From Oreocharis arfaki (taxonomy: Eukaryota; Chordata; Aves; Passeriformes; Paramythiidae): a stretch of DNA of 64,000 nt. Location of the stretch: positions 1-64,000 of the forward strand of contig VZRR01013888.1 of assembly GCA_013398015.1 (NCBI GenBank), read 5' to 3'. A model generated the notes under the pieces. The model was given only the letters and a program-made list of their open reading frames with translations, was not told where the DNA came from and did not search any database. Made by a program: the position numbers and the translations under genes. The number at the start of each line of letters is the position of its first letter. Positions within the stretch are counted from its first letter, which is position 1. Below, in pieces: positions 61,347 to 64,000 of the stretch.

Positions 61347-64000
61347 GTAGGTAGAGAAAAACTCTCTTCTCAAATTGTTACCTGGCAGCCTCTGCTCTCG
61401 AGTGGTTTCTGGGTTGTTTACAGCCCGCCCACGTGATGCTCTTGTGATCTTGTGGTTGTGGCGCTTCTGCTACGTTTAGGAGCACTCACTGGGTAAGCTG
61501 CTTGAAAAGCTGTAGAGAAGGAGGTATTGTGGAAACACAGAATACTTTCAGGCACAACGAAACTGAAGTGCTGCGTTTCCCTCGTTAGTTCTGAGTCGGC
61601 TGCATGATGAAACAAGTCTAACCACCATCCCAGGAACTGGGTGAGGAGGGGTGTGGTCACCTAGGATACCTATCCACAGGTAGGAAGGAGGCTGATACTG
61701 ATATCCATGTGAAGTTTTTGTGTACAAAGCACCTTGATCCTGCAGACAGCAAGGAAAGAGGGTTCTTTACGCAGAAGCTGGAACTTATCTAAACCACAGC
61801 TTTTGCTGGGTTGTCACTTTTAATGGCACCTCTGCACCAATACATCTCCTGTACATCTTTTCCCTCTCAGTTATATTTGATGTGAGCATCTGTGTGGCTG
61901 AGTCCCATGGACTGGGAAGGGAGGAGAAAACAGTTGTTGGAGTGGGGGCAGTGACAACTGAAAGACTGATGATCCCCTGGGAATTTTTCTGAAGATCTGA
62001 TAATTAAAGGATGATTCCAAAATCACAAAAGCACTTGTTAAGAATGTAACCTGACAAAGACAAGAGATTAGTTGTATTTGAGCTTCCTAGTACAGAAAAT
62101 GCCGTTTGTTTCTTAATTTAAAAGTAACCAATTGTTGTAACAATAAAATTAAACAATATTGCTGCTTCTGGCTGTTGTCAGAAATGTGTATTGGGTCTAA
62201 CTCAATACGGGAAAATTAGGTGAGCCCCTTCCCCCGGTCTAGTATAGATGTGCTTTGCATTTGAGGAAGGTAAGACAGCACAGACCTCGTTGTATGGTGC
62301 AGGTGTGAAGTCAGGAGAGTCTCCTGGCCCTCACCCGGCAGATAGAGAGGTGGGGAATACATAAAACCCACATTTAGTTGGCTTTTGCAAATGCAGAAAT
62401 GCATTTGGAACTTCCCTGCAGTCATGAAGATATAGAAATCTGCAGTTCGTCTGAACTTCCACTGAATTTTATTTTTAGCATTCTGCCAGATAGTTAACAG
62501 GACAGCACAGGAGCTGGAAGGAGCAGTGGCACAGAGAGCTGACACTGTGGCACTGCGCTTGCCTAGGAAGGCAGAGATGGGCTGGGTCACTCCCTCTGCC
62601 TGCTGACAGCTGGGGGTTTCTGTCTCCTGCTTCCGAATGTGCGCTGCTGGAGTTGGGGTGGTATTTGGGCAGGTCTCCATATCACTTTGCTTGTACAGAA
62701 GGCACTAAGGACCATGCTTCATCAGCAGTTAAGATGGTAATAGTTCAACTGCCAAGGCTATTCATGCCTTTTAATTCTGCCTTTGAACTGGGGGTGTTCC
62801 AGGACAAAGTGATGAGGGTTGTGCAGCAGGAATACAGCAGCTGGAATTTCTGTGTTATTTGTCTCTCACGTTACAGTTGAGAATGTCTAATATTCATGAA
62901 GTGTGATCGTAGTATCAGACAAAAATGGAGTGCTAAAACCAGCAAGAGACCTGTTAAAATAATTGAACTGAGCTGCATTCAAGTAAAATCAAATATCTGA
63001 AGAGCACATCTTTCATTTGCAAGGTGTCTTGGAGGGAAAAAAAAGCGTTTGCTAACAGCAGCACTATTTAATGATCTTTTAAATTATCTTTTGGAAAACT
63101 TCTTTATTGTTTTGATCTGAAACATCATTTAAAGTAATATCCACCTCCACAGAATCCCTTGAGGCAATTATTGGCCCTTCTGATCTTGCCTTGCTGCATT
63201 AGTTCTGCCTATATGTTTGCTTTATGTGAGCTTCCAGAAGCAGTTTTCCTCGGAGAAGAAAATGCATAAATCCTTGAAGGTTAACGTGTGAGAACTCTGG
63301 CTTTGGTGGATGCCTAAGGAATTTCAATTGCCTTCTGGAACCATCCTGTTGCTTTAAAAATAGCCCCCTGAAGTCCCAAGCAATCAAGCTGCCAGAGAGT
63401 CATGTTTTCTCTCTGTTTCAAAGTATGTGTCAAAGTCCAGAGTTCTCTTTAATAGGGAATTGTGTCTTTCCCCCCGGTGCTTTTTGTGATTATCCCTGCC
63501 TAACCTCACTACTATCTTCCGTGGCCATCTGCAAGTAAATGTTGTACCAAACTAAGGTTCTCAGTAGAGAGAAACAGAAATTTTTAGGAAATGAGCCTCC
63601 TATTTTAGCTCTCTGATTCATCGAGGTATATAAATCTTTGCCTATATTTCTGGAGCTCAAGGAAGCATTATCTGTTTAACGTCTCATGTACTGAAATAAA
63701 AGAATTAAAGGTTCCCTGGTGGAATTTGAAGGAGCAGGCTTTAACAGAAACAAAAGCATCTTTCTCTCCACCCTCTCACCCACAGCGCAGTTTGGGTATG
63801 GAGCTTGCTGCCACGGCATGTTGTGAACATGAGCAATATGTAGAGGCTTAAAAAGTGGAATGAAGGATCTGATGGAGAAGAGGTGAACCAGTGCTAGTGG
63901 GCAGTGGTCCAGGGGAGGCCTTTGGTTCAGAAATATCTGCAAATGATGATGGCTGGGAGAAGAAGGAGGGAGGGATTATGGTGTGTGTGTGTCCTGCCTC
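61347..64000 (+). other. DENND5B: DENND5B intron downstream of the conserved exon (partial)
   Basis: The intron begins GTAGGTAGAG. No sequence encoding the expected next exon (LCMPKG and onward) appears before the window ends, so this intron is at least 2.65 kb long. Frames of 88-154 codons on the minus strand (for example 62216-62680) show no family signature. Apart from a short TG run near 63980, nothing notable was seen. Confidence 0.8.

Overview
The window looks like vertebrate nuclear DNA from a bird, most likely a neoavian and possibly a passerine. It is gene-poor, has moderate to low GC content and contains no operon-like coding blocks. The interspersed repeats I can recognise are short, 5'-truncated CR1 LINE tails, with the typical ATTCTATG-like 3' end and the 'AAGATCATCTAGTTCCA' type tail, and one avian ERVL-type LTR (TG...CA ends, 'TGTCGTGGTTTA' at one end, 'CCAGCACA' at the other). 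No prokaryotic features, CRISPR arrays or RNA genes were recognised.

One gene can be identified with good support: DENND5B (DENN-domain Rab guanine nucleotide exchange factor family), on the + strand. Positions 61237-61346 are an internal coding exon with correct splice sites. It encodes the conserved start of the DENN module (starts ENFDQSPLRRTF, ends FDQDAVNM). It enters in phase 1 with the split Gly codon G|GA and leaves in phase 0. About 4.7 kb upstream, positions 56469-56534 form a 66-nt symmetric phase 1-1 exon with a good polypyrimidine tract and a CAG|GTAAAG donor. Its peptide (LYQKLQADLHGK...) would fit in frame just before GENFDQ. That is the same position at which the paralogue DENND5A carries an extra L-x-Q-x-x-Q-A segment. 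I read it as an optional cassette exon of DENND5B, and it is the most interesting item in the window.

Layout. 1-350: GC-rich exon-like stretch ending in a consensus donor, identity unknown. 350-12400: gene-free sequence with two CR1 tails. 12420-13420: a strong CpG island with several GC boxes, interrupted by an 82-base assembly gap (12952-13033). It is the best candidate for the DENND5B promoter/first exon, although the expected first coding exon is not visible on either side of the gap. 13421-56468: presumed large first intron, with CpG micro-clusters near 17.9, 19.7 and 21.9 kb, simple repeats, an internally deleted ERVL LTR at 43136-43458 and CR1 fragments. 56469-56534: cassette exon. 56535-61236: intron with two neighbouring CR1 fragments at about 60 kb. 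61237-61346: conserved exon. 61347-64000: start of the next intron, with no further exon recognised.

Nearly all the open reading frames of 60-190 codons in the window are chance frames, antisense copies of CR1 or low-complexity products, many opening on TTG or CTG rather than ATG. They are not annotated as genes. Family and repeat assignments come from recognition of the sequence, not from a database search.
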